Positions 1 to 8,166 of a stretch of DNA of 11,610 nt are shown one piece after another. This DNA comes from Verrucomicrobiota bacterium (GTDB lineage: Bacteria; Verrucomicrobiota; Verrucomicrobiia; Opitutales; Opitutaceae): positions 1 to 11,610 of the forward strand of contig JAUPWC010000010.1 of assembly GCA_030916665.1 (NCBI GenBank), read 5' to 3'. Numbering within the stretch: position 1 is the first letter of the stretch; every line of letters begins with the position of its first letter. The notes under the pieces were generated by a model. The model saw only the letters and a list, made by a program, of their open reading frames with translations, did no database searches and was not told the origin of the DNA. A program made the translations under genes and the position numbers.

Positions 1-1958
<1,958 letters not shown>

Positions 1959-1984
1959 AGGCATTGTGGGACCGGAAGCGCCGT

Positions 1985-2010
1985 TTCAGCCGGACTAATC
2001 ATCGGCTGAA
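1985..2010. repeat. 8-bp inverted repeat upstream of icd
   Basis: TTCAGCCG (1985-1992) and CGGCTGAA (2003-2010) are perfect reverse complements 10 bp apart. The repeat sits about 27 bp upstream of the candidate -35 box of icd. It could be an operator or a REP-like hairpin. The core CAGCC is shared with the hairpin inside icd at 498-516. Otherwise the 1910-2115 gap holds only a T7 run at 2069-2075. Confidence 0.45.
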
Positions 2011-2107
2011 GCCGGATGGGAATCTGGGAAATCTCCCCCGGCCATGGACCCTGCCGCGTAGCGAACAGTTTTTTTGGTGGTGGCGCGAACTTCCGGCCAT
2101 TTCGCCA

Positions 2108-2126
2108 GCGCGCGCTCAGCGCGCGC
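2108..2126. terminator. GC hairpin spanning the stop codon of the PilZ gene
   Basis: GCGCGCGCT (2108-2116) and AGCGCGCGC (2118-2126) are perfect reverse complements around one base. In RNA this would be a stem of about seven GC pairs with a small loop. The stop codon TGA (complement of 2116-2118) lies in the loop. No T-run follows on the minus strand, so it is not a canonical intrinsic terminator; it may slow decay or end transcription inefficiently. Confidence 0.35.
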
Positions 2127-2982
2127 GCGGTGGCGGGGCCCATGAGCCTTGGGCGGGTTGGTCGGCGGCGGCCAGGTTGCAAACCATGTCGCGCAGATCG
2201 GCGGGCACTCCCTTGGGAAAATTCGACGCCACCCAGCGCATGAAGTCGCGGACCTCCACCGCGGTGGAGCTGGGGATCGGGGCGCGCGAAGCGGCGGAGC
2301 GCGGAGTGATGCTGACACCCCGGGGCGAAGCCTGGCCGGCAAACCGGTGTTCGCCCACGGCCAGCTCGAAGCGTTCGATCTTGCGCGTGTCCGCGTTCCG
2401 CCACTCGGTGAGCATGGCGCGGTTGAGCGATTTCCACTGCTGACTGATCTGCCCGCCGGAAGCTTTCGCGGGACGCGCCACCTCGAAGGAGGTGCCGACA
2501 CGGATGGCTTCGAGCAGCTGGTGAAACCCTTTCTGCACCGCGTAGTCCGTGAAGTTCAGCTTTACGCCGCAGACCGAGTGCGTGCTGAGCACCCGGAAGT
2601 GGGCGATCTCGCAGGGAATCTCCACTTCATGCACCTCGATGGTCAGCCGGACGATGGTCTGTTCGCCGCGTGCGGTGTGGGCGGCGGGGGGCAGCATCAC
2701 GCTCAGGCCGTTGGTGGAGATGTTGCCGATGCGCCCGCTCCAGCTCAGGCCCGCGGCACGGTTGGGGGCGGCGGTGCCCTTCTTGGCCGGCCGGACATCG
2801 CCGGTGAGCAGCAGGCTGGCTTTGAGCGGGAAGGCGGCACCGACGCTGTAGCGGGGGCTGGAGCGCTTGTCGCGCAGGCGGGACAGAAAGACTTTCTTGA
2901 AATCAAGAATGCGCGTGAAGAGAGCCACAGCCGTCACGCTAGGTCCACAGCCACGCGGGTTCAAGCCTGCTCCGGGTCCCAT
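2116..2982 (-). CDS. PilZ-domain protein, predicted c-di-GMP receptor
   Basis: This is a predicted cytoplasmic 288-residue protein that would bind cyclic di-GMP. The PilZ domain spans roughly residues 35-160 and has both binding motifs: RSSPR (RxxxR, residues 40-44) and NISTNG (N/DxSxxG, residues 87-92). A second part of about 110 residues follows (GGQISQQWKSLNRAML..., RDFMRWVASNFPKGVPADLRDMVCNL); I do not recognise it, and it may be the output region. The first 15 residues are poorly protein-like. A GTG at 2937 (VTAVALFTRILDFKKVF) would also be a reasonable start and would place a short basic amphipathic helix at the N-terminus. Neither start has a good Shine-Dalgarno. The upstream same-strand gene ends 46 bp away, so co-transcription is likely. 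The sequence does not show which process it controls. Confidence 0.85.
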   Translation of the reverse strand: MGPGAGLNPRGCGPSVTAVALFTRILDFKKVFLSRLRDKRSSPRYSVGAAFPLKASLLLTGDVRPAKKGTAAPNRAAGLSWSGRIGNISTNGLSVMLPPAAHTARGEQTIVRLTIEVHEVEIPCEIAHFRVLSTHSVCGVKLNFTDYAVQKGFHQLLEAIRVGTSFEVARPAKASGGQISQQWKSLNRAMLTEWRNADTRKIERFELAVGEHRFAGQASPRGVSITPRSAASRAPIPSSTAVEVRDFMRWVASNFPKGVPADLRDMVCNLAAADQPAQGSWAPPPRAR

Positions 2983-3028
2983 ACCCCTATTTCACAAGGG
3001 ATTGAGCCACTAACCGGGCCGGATGGCC

Positions 3029-3424
3029 TTAGCGGCGTGGGAGGTAGCGGAAACGGATGTCGTTCTCCGGTGCCACGACCGGCACCACTGCGGCGGAAGA
3101 TGCCGCCCGCAGAGCCGGCAGGCGCACGTTCGGCTTGAGCAGGACATCGCGCTCGACGGGTCGGGAGACGGATTCCGGAGTGGGGGCGGGCAGGGACCAG
3201 CCGAGCGCGCCGGGACCGTCGGCAAAGATGACTTCGCCGCGACCGTCGTAGATCCACACTTGGAAACCGCGTCCATAGGTGCGGATAAGCGGGCGGCCGA
3301 GTGCCTCCTCGGCTTCCTCGACGGAGAGTCCGGCTTTAAGGCGCGACCAATCCGGGGCGCTCCCCAGTGGAGCGACGAGGCAGAGGCCAAGCCCGAGTGC
3401 AGCGATGACGGTAAGCCGGCGCAT
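3029..3424 (-). CDS. Small secreted BamE/SmpA-like protein
   Basis: A 131-residue protein begins with a clear signal peptide, MRRLTVIAALGLGLCLVAPLGSA, probably cut near residue 23. There is no lipobox cysteine at the cleavage site, so it is likely periplasmic rather than a lipoprotein. Residues 26-80 (WSRLKAGLSVEEAEEALGRP...GRGFQVWIYDGRGEVIFADG..LGW) follow the pattern LxxGxSxxEvxxxLGxP...W.Y....V.F, which resembles the SmpA/OmlA (BamE-like) fold found in many small envelope proteins. The tail, residues 85-131, is proline- and arginine-rich with low complexity. No function can be assigned from this alone. It lies 46 bp upstream of the PilZ gene on the same strand and may share its transcript. 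The start is the only ATG before the hydrophobic segment; no Shine-Dalgarno is visible. Confidence 0.72.
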   Translation of the reverse strand: MRRLTVIAALGLGLCLVAPLGSAPDWSRLKAGLSVEEAEEALGRPLIRTYGRGFQVWIYDGRGEVIFADGPGALGWSLPAPTPESVSRPVERDVLLKPNVRLPALRAASSAAVVPVVAPENDIRFRYLPRR

Positions 3425-3568
3425 GGCGGATCATCGGCACAATCGGGCGGAACGTGAGGGCGAACCGGCGGGAAAGGCCCGGGGAAACCTCTGGCCAGAG
3501 CGCGCGCAAGTGCGCTGCCTACGGCCGCTGGTGGTGCTCCGGCTCAGACGGAACCATGCAGACGAAAT

Positions 3569-3630
3569 TGTGGGAATGAGCTTGCTCGCCACAGATTCCG
3601 CTCGGAGTCGCGAGCAAGCTCGCCCCCACA
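3569..3630. repeat. REPIN-like element: two REP units in inverted orientation
   Basis: The 62-bp element is symmetric: TGTGGG (3569-3574), 3 nt, GAGCTTGCTCGC (3578-3589), a 20-nt spacer, GCGAGCAAGCTC (3610-3621), 3 nt, CCCACA (3625-3630). Each arm contains its own small palindrome (GAGC-TT-GCTC), as REP units do. The unit closely resembles the REP sequence I recall from Pseudomonas. REP units paired this way are known to be spread by RAYT transposases acting in trans; none is in this window. Confidence 0.8.
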
Positions 3631-3650
3631 GCGCAACCATTGAGAGGTGG

Positions 3651-3708
3651 AGCCCGCGCTCCGCGCGGGCTGTTCGATTCTCGTTCGGAAAAGCTGCGCG
3701 GAGCGCAG
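3651..3708. repeat. Two adjacent hairpins with TCC/GGA loops
   Basis: AGCCCGCGC (3651-3659) and GCGCGGGCT (3663-3671) pair around TCC. CTGCGC (3694-3699) and GCGCAG (3703-3708) pair around GGA. The loops are complementary, so these look like two related hairpins in opposite orientation. They follow the REPIN-like element directly, and on the minus strand both are downstream of the cyclase stop codon. No T-run follows either. Confidence 0.6.
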
Positions 3709-3774
3709 GTTCCGCCTCAATCCGACTGAATCGCTCCGTATCGGTAGTCCGCCGAAGGAAACCAAAGTTTTGGC

Positions 3775-4815
3775 TCAGACGAGGCCGGTGACGGTGTAGG
3801 CAGCCACGGCCTTGGAGCGGTTCTTGACCGTGAGTTCGCCCAGCGTGCTGACCACGATGTCCGCGCCCAGTCCGTCGCGGGTGGTTTCGCTGATGATGAT
3901 CTGGCCGCCGGCGGCCAGGCTTTGGAGCCGGAAGGCGAGGTTCACCGTGTCTCCGAGGGCGGTGAAGTCCATGCAGTGGGTGGCGCCGACGTTGCCGACG
4001 ATGGCGGGGCCGGTGCTGATGCCGTATTTGATGGGCAGGCGGAACCGGGGATCAAACTCCGCATGCAGCGACGGCAGCGCGTTGCGGATGTCCAGGGCGG
4101 CCAGCACCGCGCTGCGGGCGTGGCCCTCATGCAGGATCGGGGTGTTGAAGAGAGCCATCACGCCGTCACCGATGAACTTGTTGACGATGCCGCCGTGCTT
4201 CTGGACGAGACCGGAAACGAGTTCGTGGTAGCGGTTGAGCACGCTGAGCAACAGGTCGGGCGAGGTTTCCTCGGAGAGGCTGGTGAAACCCTCGAGGTCG
4301 GTGAACATCACGGTCACCGGCTGAAGGTCGCCGCCGAGTTTCAGGTGCGAGGGATCGCGGAGCAGGATCTCGACGACCTGCGGGGCGACGAAGCGGGCGA
4401 AGGTCGCGCGGATCTCGTCCTGCTGCCGGCGCAGCATCTCGGTCTCCTGGCGGGCCTGCAGGCGCTTGTCGATGCGGGCGGAGAGTTCGCGGATGGCGAA
4501 AGGCTTGGCGAGGTAGTCGTCGGCGCCGATGTTGAGGCCGTGGATGCGGTCCTCGGGTTCACTGTGCGAGGTGAGGAAGATGATCGGGATCGTCTGCGTG
4601 GTCGGGTCGGCCTTGAGCGTCTTGCACACCTCGAAGCCGTCCATGCCGGGCATGTTCACGTCCAGCACGATGAGGTCGGGGCGCGGTTCCTGGCGGGCGC
4701 GGGCAAGTCCGGCGTTGCCGTCGGGGGCCTCGATCGGTTCGTGACCCATGAGGGTGATCACATCCGAGATCAGCTGGCGGCCAAGGGGCAGGTCATCGAC
4801 TATGAGGATTCTCAC
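3775..4815 (-). CDS. Response regulator with class III adenylate/guanylate cyclase output domain
   Basis: A 346-residue cytoplasmic signalling enzyme. Residues 1-120 are a receiver domain: acidic pair Asp7-Asp8, phospho-acceptor Asp52 (LIVLDVNMPGMDG), Thr82 and Lys104 (KPF). A short linker helix (118-140) leads to a class III nucleotidyl cyclase domain (about 160-346). It keeps both metal-binding aspartates, Asp173 (FTDLEGFTSL) and Asp217 (FIGDGVMALF), Lys213 and Thr285 at the purine-selecting positions, and Asn292 and Arg296 for the transition state (GDTVNLAFRL). A Lys/Thr pair is typical of CyaB1-type bacterial adenylate cyclases, so cAMP is the likely product. The frame stays open upstream to 5124, but that stretch is compositionally a shadow of the next gene, and the receiver domain starts exactly at GTG 4815. 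It follows a secreted protein gene by 82 bp on the same strand. No cognate kinase is in the window. Confidence 0.93.
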   Translation of the reverse strand: MRILIVDDLPLGRQLISDVITLMGHEPIEAPDGNAGLARARQEPRPDLIVLDVNMPGMDGFEVCKTLKADPTTQTIPIIFLTSHSEPEDRIHGLNIGADDYLAKPFAIRELSARIDKRLQARQETEMLRRQQDEIRATFARFVAPQVVEILLRDPSHLKLGGDLQPVTVMFTDLEGFTSLSEETSPDLLLSVLNRYHELVSGLVQKHGGIVNKFIGDGVMALFNTPILHEGHARSAVLAALDIRNALPSLHAEFDPRFRLPIKYGISTGPAIVGNVGATHCMDFTALGDTVNLAFRLQSLAAGGQIIISETTRDGLGADIVVSTLGELTVKNRSKAVAAYTVTGLV

Positions 4816-4897
4816 GTTTGGTCCGGATGTTGTAAGGGGAAACGCCCGCGCTTGTCGAGGCGCTTGGCGCCGGCCGGGCGGCGCAGACGGGTTTGGC

Positions 4898-5803
4898 TCA
4901 TTTCTCCTCGCCGATGATGACGATGGGCGGCATCTCCACCTCGCCCTTGAACTGCTTCTGCCGCACCACGACAACATCGTCGGTCGTGCGGCCGAACCAA
5001 TCGACGCCGACGCGGGACATGCGGACGAGCGCCTCCTCGAAATTTTTGCCGGGGGCGCCGATGTTGAGGCGGATGGTCCAGATGGAGCGGTTGACCTTGC
5101 CCTTCTCCCATTTGCGCAGGTCATAGACCTTCACGATGACGAAGTAGCGCTCCTCCTTCAGGCCGTGCTGCACGGCGATGTCGTTGACCGAGGGCACGAA
5201 GGCCTCCTGCGACCGCTTGAGCGAACTCGCGAGTCCGAGCAGCCGGGCGATGTTCTGCCGGTCGGCCTCGGCCGAATTTGCGTCCACCTGTTGCTGGGTG
5301 AAATCATCGGCGTGGATCGCGTTGAGGTTGCTGCGTTCGCCGACCTCCCAACCGACGTCACCGGCCGATCCGCCCAGCGCGGCGGCGATGCCGTCCTGGG
5401 TGTTGCTGGTGTCAACCGAGAGACTGGTCCGGCCCGTCATCTCCTGCATGGAAGACCGCGGCGCGGTCACGCCCCAGTGCACGACCATCAGCAGGTCGGC
5501 TTGGTGCGCGGAGGCGGCGGGCCAGTATTCGCGCTTGGCGAGTTCGTGGGCGAGGTGGCCGGCAATCCTGCGGAAGGGCATCTTTTCCAGCGTGCGGTCC
5601 ACGGTGTTGCCGCCGAAAAAATTGCCGGGCATCACGACGTAGGTCTCGGGCTTGGATTTGCCGTCGGCAAACTTCTCGCGGGTGTAGCTCTGCTCGGCGA
5701 GGGCGATGACCATCACGTGATCGTCGGCCGGCAGCGAAACCGGCAGCCCGCTGCCGAAGATCACGGCACAGGCCAGCGGGGCAGCGGAGAAGCGTGGGGG
5801 CAT
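4898..5803 (-). CDS. Secreted protein of unknown function, upstream of the cyclase
   Basis: A 301-residue protein that I do not recognise. ATG 5803 gives a signal peptide, MPPRFSAAPLACAVIFGSGLPVSLPA, probably cut near residue 26, so it is predicted to be exported. The frame stays open to 5998, but those 65 extra residues are basic and would bury the signal peptide, so I reject them. The mature part alternates strand-like stretches (ADLLMVVHWGVT 102-113; RYFVIVKVYDLR 219-230; RSIWTIRLNIGA 239-250; DDVVVVRQKQF 275-285) with a polar middle section (about 115-200), and suggests an alpha/beta secreted domain. Cysteine is absent after the signal peptide. It is followed by the response-regulator cyclase on the same strand, so an operon is plausible, but no functional link can be shown. 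It is divergent from the Gfo/Idh gene. Confidence 0.75.
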   Translation of the reverse strand: MPPRFSAAPLACAVIFGSGLPVSLPADDHVMVIALAEQSYTREKFADGKSKPETYVVMPGNFFGGNTVDRTLEKMPFRRIAGHLAHELAKREYWPAASAHQADLLMVVHWGVTAPRSSMQEMTGRTSLSVDTSNTQDGIAAALGGSAGDVGWEVGERSNLNAIHADDFTQQQVDANSAEADRQNIARLLGLASSLKRSQEAFVPSVNDIAVQHGLKEERYFVIVKVYDLRKWEKGKVNRSIWTIRLNIGAPGKNFEEALVRMSRVGVDWFGRTTDDVVVVRQKQFKGEVEMPPIVIIGEEK

Positions 5804-5989
5804 CACTGATGCGGGGGTTGGCGCGAAATGGATCCATTCCCGGAGGTGCGTCAACGCAGCAGGAGGCAGACTGTCCGACAGCGGCAAAGAAACTTGGGCG
5901 CGTGGCAAGGATTCACACAAAAACACCGGCTTAGATGTTGCTCGCCGGCGGGCGCGATGGAAACCTCGGAACGCGTTTTCCCATACCCC
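5804..5989. promoter_or_regulatory. Divergent promoter region between secreted-protein and oxidoreductase genes
   Basis: This 186-bp gap must hold promoters for both directions, but I find no strong -35/-10 pair. Two palindromes stand out: AATGGATCCATT (5827-5838, 12 bp, perfect) lies 24 bp upstream of the minus-strand ATG, and CTGTCCGACAG (5871-5881, 5-bp arms around one base) lies in the middle. Either could be an operator. A second in-frame ATG at 5957 could extend the oxidoreductase by 11 residues. Confidence 0.4.
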
Positions 5990-7390
5990 ATGAACCAACC
6001 CACTCCCAGCAGGACGTCGGAGACGGCGTCACCGGTGAATTCCTTCAACATCTCGCGGCGGAAGTTCCTGCAGCGCTGCAGCGCCCTGGCGGCCGTGACC
6101 GGCCTGCCGGCGTGGTTCGTCGAGCGCCAGCAGCTGCAGGCGGCCGAGACCGACGCGGCCGTCGCCAAGGCCAAGTCCGCCAACGGCAAGCCCGGCATCG
6201 CGCTGATCGGCTGTGGCGGCATGGGCACGTGGGACGGCCAGAACGCCGGCAATCACGGCGATCTGCTCGCAGTGTGCGACGTGGATACGACCCGCACGGC
6301 CGCCGCCTTGGCGAAGTATCGCGAGCTCGGCCACAACCCCGAAGTTTATCACGACTTCCGTCGCGTCCTTGAGCGCAAGGACATCCAGGTGATCATCAAC
6401 GCCACGCCCGACCACTGGCACACCCTCGTCAACATCGCCGCCGCCAAGGCCGGGAAGGACATTTACGGCGAGAAGCCCCTCACTCTGACCGTGGACGAGG
6501 GCCGGCACGTCATCAAGGCGGTCCGCGACAACAAGGTCATCCTCCAGACCGGCACGCAGCAGCGCAGCATGCAGCGTTTCCGGCTGGCCTGCGAACTCGT
6601 GCGCAACGGCCGCCTCGGCAAGCTCAAGGTCGCCAAGGTCTGGCTGCCCGCCGGTCTGCGCGAAGGGCCGTTCTCGCCGTCGCCCGCGCCCGAGGGCCTC
6701 AACTGGGATTACTGGCTCGGGCCCGCTCCGGCCATCAGCTACACGAAGGAGCGCTGCCACGGCACGTTCCGCTTCTGGTATGAATACTCCGGCGGCACGA
6801 TGACCGACTGGGGCGCGCACCACAACGACATCGCCTACTGGGCCGTCGGCCAGGTCGCCCCGCAGACCGTCGATTCGACGCGCCTGTCCGAACCCATCCC
6901 CGGCGGCTACACCACGATCGCCGACTACGAGGTGCGCTACACCTACGCCGACGGCACCGGCCTGCACATCTTCTCGACCAAGGACGACTCGATCTACGGC
7001 GCCAAGAACAACCCCGAGGGCCAGCGCAACGGCATCCGCTTCGAGGGTCCCGAGGGCTGGATCTGGGTCAACCGCGACGAGATCAAGGCCAGCGATCCGG
7101 AACTGCTGCGGAAGCCGCTGCCGGAAAACGCCACGCGCCTCTACGCCAGCAAGGACCACATGCTGAATTTCTTCGACTGCGTGAAATCGCGCGAGCTGCC
7201 GATCTGCGACGTCGAGACCGGGCACCGCTCGGCCAACATGTGCCACCTCGGGGCGATCTCCCTCCGCACGAAACGCATGCTCAAGTGGGATTACGAAAAG
7301 GAAGTGTTCGTCGGCGCCCACGCCAAGGAGGCCAACACCTACCTGAAACGCGAGATGCGTGCGCCCTACGACTACTCGTTCTGCGGCTGA
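5990..7390 (+). CDS. Tat-exported Gfo/Idh/MocA family oxidoreductase
   Basis: A 466-residue NAD(P)-dependent sugar or sugar-derivative dehydrogenase of the Gfo/Idh/MocA family. The N-terminus has a twin-arginine signal (SRRKFLQR, residues 22-29) followed by a hydrophobic stretch (SALAAVTGLPAW), so it is probably exported folded to the periplasm. The Rossmann domain starts at residue 69 with GIALIGCGGMG. ATPDHWH (139-145) and EKPLT (161-165) are the family's conserved loops; the EKP lysine is usually catalytic. The C-terminal domain has DWGAHHNDIAYW (273-284). The substrate cannot be read from the sequence; family members act on inositols, hexoses, glycosides or amino sugars. I chose ATG 5990 because it puts the twin-arginine motif at a normal distance; the frame is open from 5828. 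A double-hairpin terminator follows, so it is likely monocistronic. Confidence 0.95.
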   Translation: MNQPTPSRTSETASPVNSFNISRRKFLQRCSALAAVTGLPAWFVERQQLQAAETDAAVAKAKSANGKPGIALIGCGGMGTWDGQNAGNHGDLLAVCDVDTTRTAAALAKYRELGHNPEVYHDFRRVLERKDIQVIINATPDHWHTLVNIAAAKAGKDIYGEKPLTLTVDEGRHVIKAVRDNKVILQTGTQQRSMQRFRLACELVRNGRLGKLKVAKVWLPAGLREGPFSPSPAPEGLNWDYWLGPAPAISYTKERCHGTFRFWYEYSGGTMTDWGAHHNDIAYWAVGQVAPQTVDSTRLSEPIPGGYTTIADYEVRYTYADGTGLHIFSTKDDSIYGAKNNPEGQRNGIRFEGPEGWIWVNRDEIKASDPELLRKPLPENATRLYASKDHMLNFFDCVKSRELPICDVETGHRSANMCHLGAISLRTKRMLKWDYEKEVFVGAHAKEANTYLKREMRAPYDYSFCG

Positions 7391-7400
7391 TCCAAGACAA

Positions 7401-7460
7401 AGGGCCGGCAGGTGCCGGCCCTGATTCTGCCAATCCAACCCGCCGGGCAACCGGCGGGTT
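7401..7460. terminator. Tandem hairpin terminator shared by convergent genes
   Basis: Hairpin 1: AGGGCCGGC (7401-7409) and GCCGGCCCT (7414-7422), loop AGGT, 9-bp stem. Hairpin 2: AACCCGCCGG (7437-7446) and CCGGCGGGTT (7451-7460), loop GCAA, 10-bp stem, followed by TATTCTTT. Hairpin 2 plus its T-rich tail is a good intrinsic terminator for the oxidoreductase on the plus strand. On the minus strand it directly adjoins the TAA stop of the convergent gene (complement of 7460-7462) and may end that transcript too, with a poorer T tail. Confidence 0.85.
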
Positions 7461-8044
7461 TATTCTTTAACGGAGACAACCTTCACGAGCAGCACCTCGA
7501 CGGCCGCCGCACCCCAGTCGCCGCGCACCTGCCACGAGGAAAGTTTGGCGAGATCCATGCCGGGTTTCTTGCCGGGTTTCTGCTCGCTGCCGGGCTTGGT
7601 GAGATCGAGGCGGAGGCGCTGGTCCGCCCCCTTGGCGAGACCGGACAGGGGGACCGACCAGCTCTGTTCGGTGCCGTCCCGGTCCGTGAGGCTGAAGTTG
7701 AGGCTGCCAGCCTGATTGTTGTTGCCGATAACGAAGTGCAGGTCGATGACCGGTGTCTTGTGCAGCTTCAGCATCGTGCTGTTCTCGCCCAGGCCGCCCT
7801 TGCCGCCGGGGGCCTGGATGAGCGCGCCGCGGCCCTTCAGATCGATGACCTTGCCATTGCCCCAGTCGCCGTAGGTGAACTGGTAGGCCTTGAAGGCGGG
7901 ACCTTCGGGGCTGTCACGCGTGATGTGCGTGAAGTCCAGATGAACTTCCTCCTTGGCGGAGAGGGTAAGGGCCGAGAGCAGAAGTGCAGCCAGCAGCGTT
8001 GCAGTGCGGGTTGAGATGAAGAAGCGTGACGCTTTCATGACCAT
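7460..8044 (-). CDS. Small secreted protein, probable beta-sandwich, function unknown
   Basis: A 194-residue protein with a signal peptide (MVMKASRFFISTRTATLLAALLLSALTLSA), cleaved near residue 30; a second Met at 8038 gives nearly the same protein. The mature part (EEVHLDFTHITRDSP..., GKVIDLKGRGALI, TPVIDLHFVIGNNNQAGSLNFSLTDRDGTEQSWSVPLSGL, QRLRLDLTKPG, SSWQVRGDWGAAAVEVLLVKVVSV) is rich in alternating strand-like segments. The pattern recalls carbohydrate-binding jelly-roll domains of the galactose-binding-like type, but I cannot name a family. A basic Lys/Pro stretch (PGSEQKPGKKPG) precedes the last strands. The frame is open to 8203, but that would hide the signal peptide. It is convergent with the oxidoreductase and divergent from the DUF1294 gene. 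No Shine-Dalgarno is visible. Confidence 0.72.
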   Translation of the reverse strand: MVMKASRFFISTRTATLLAALLLSALTLSAKEEVHLDFTHITRDSPEGPAFKAYQFTYGDWGNGKVIDLKGRGALIQAPGGKGGLGENSTMLKLHKTPVIDLHFVIGNNNQAGSLNFSLTDRDGTEQSWSVPLSGLAKGADQRLRLDLTKPGSEQKPGKKPGMDLAKLSSWQVRGDWGAAAVEVLLVKVVSVKE

Positions 8045-8066
8045 GGGGTGGGGTGAACCTGCGCGC

Positions 8067-8126
8067 CAATCTTGCGGGTTTCCGCCGGAAGTTGAAGCCG
8101 AAACATGAGGACCGGCGGCAAGATTG
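8067..8126. repeat. Nested inverted repeat in the divergent intergenic region
   Basis: CAATCTTG (8067-8074) pairs with CAAGATTG (8119-8126), and inside it CCGCCGG (8082-8088) pairs with CCGGCGG (8112-8118). The left arm carries a 7-nt bulge. Together these make an imperfect hairpin of 15 pairs around a 23-nt loop. It lies 23 bp upstream of the minus-strand gene's start and 41 bp upstream of the DUF1294 start, so it could be a regulatory site or a repeat element. Confidence 0.5.
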
Positions 8127-8166
8127 AGGTTGAATGCGATGGCTCCGGAGAGCTGCCTCATCGGCG

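Larger units (their letters stand above)
3425..3774. other. 350-bp intergenic region made largely of short palindromic repeats
   Basis: No convincing gene lies here. The half next to the cyclase stop holds a compound repeat cluster (3569-3708, listed separately). The half near 3424 must carry the promoter of the small secreted protein, but I see no convincing -35/-10 pair. A perfect 12-bp palindrome, CTCTGGCCAGAG (3489-3500), lies 65 bp upstream of that gene's ATG and is a possible operator. The decamer GGCTCAGACG occurs at 3541-3550 and again at 3772-3781, bracketing the cluster. Confidence 0.6.

Noticed and set aside
2069..2075. T7 run as a plus-strand terminator
   Set aside because: No stable hairpin precedes it on the plus strand and no plus-strand gene ends there.
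2149..3138. 329-codon plus-strand frame across the PilZ gene
   Set aside because: Antisense to the PilZ gene and the start of the small secreted protein region; no recognisable domain.
3569..3708. CRISPR array
   Set aside because: The repeats are inverted palindromic pairs without regular direct repeats and unique spacers, and no cas gene is near.
3922..4917. 331-codon plus-strand frame opposite the cyclase
   Set aside because: Antisense shadow; the minus strand has complete receiver and cyclase motifs.
4816..5124. N-terminal extension of the receiver-cyclase
   Set aside because: The 103 extra residues overlap the upstream gene, are Arg/Ser/Pro-rich, and precede a receiver domain that starts precisely at GTG 4815.
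5828..5989. 54-residue N-terminal extension of the oxidoreductase
   Set aside because: It would bury the twin-arginine signal and is Arg/Gln-rich; ATG 5990 (or possibly 5957) is more sensible.
6029..7450. 473-codon minus-strand frame opposite the oxidoreductase
   Set aside because: Antisense shadow of the Gfo/Idh/MocA gene, which has clear family motifs in the plus strand.
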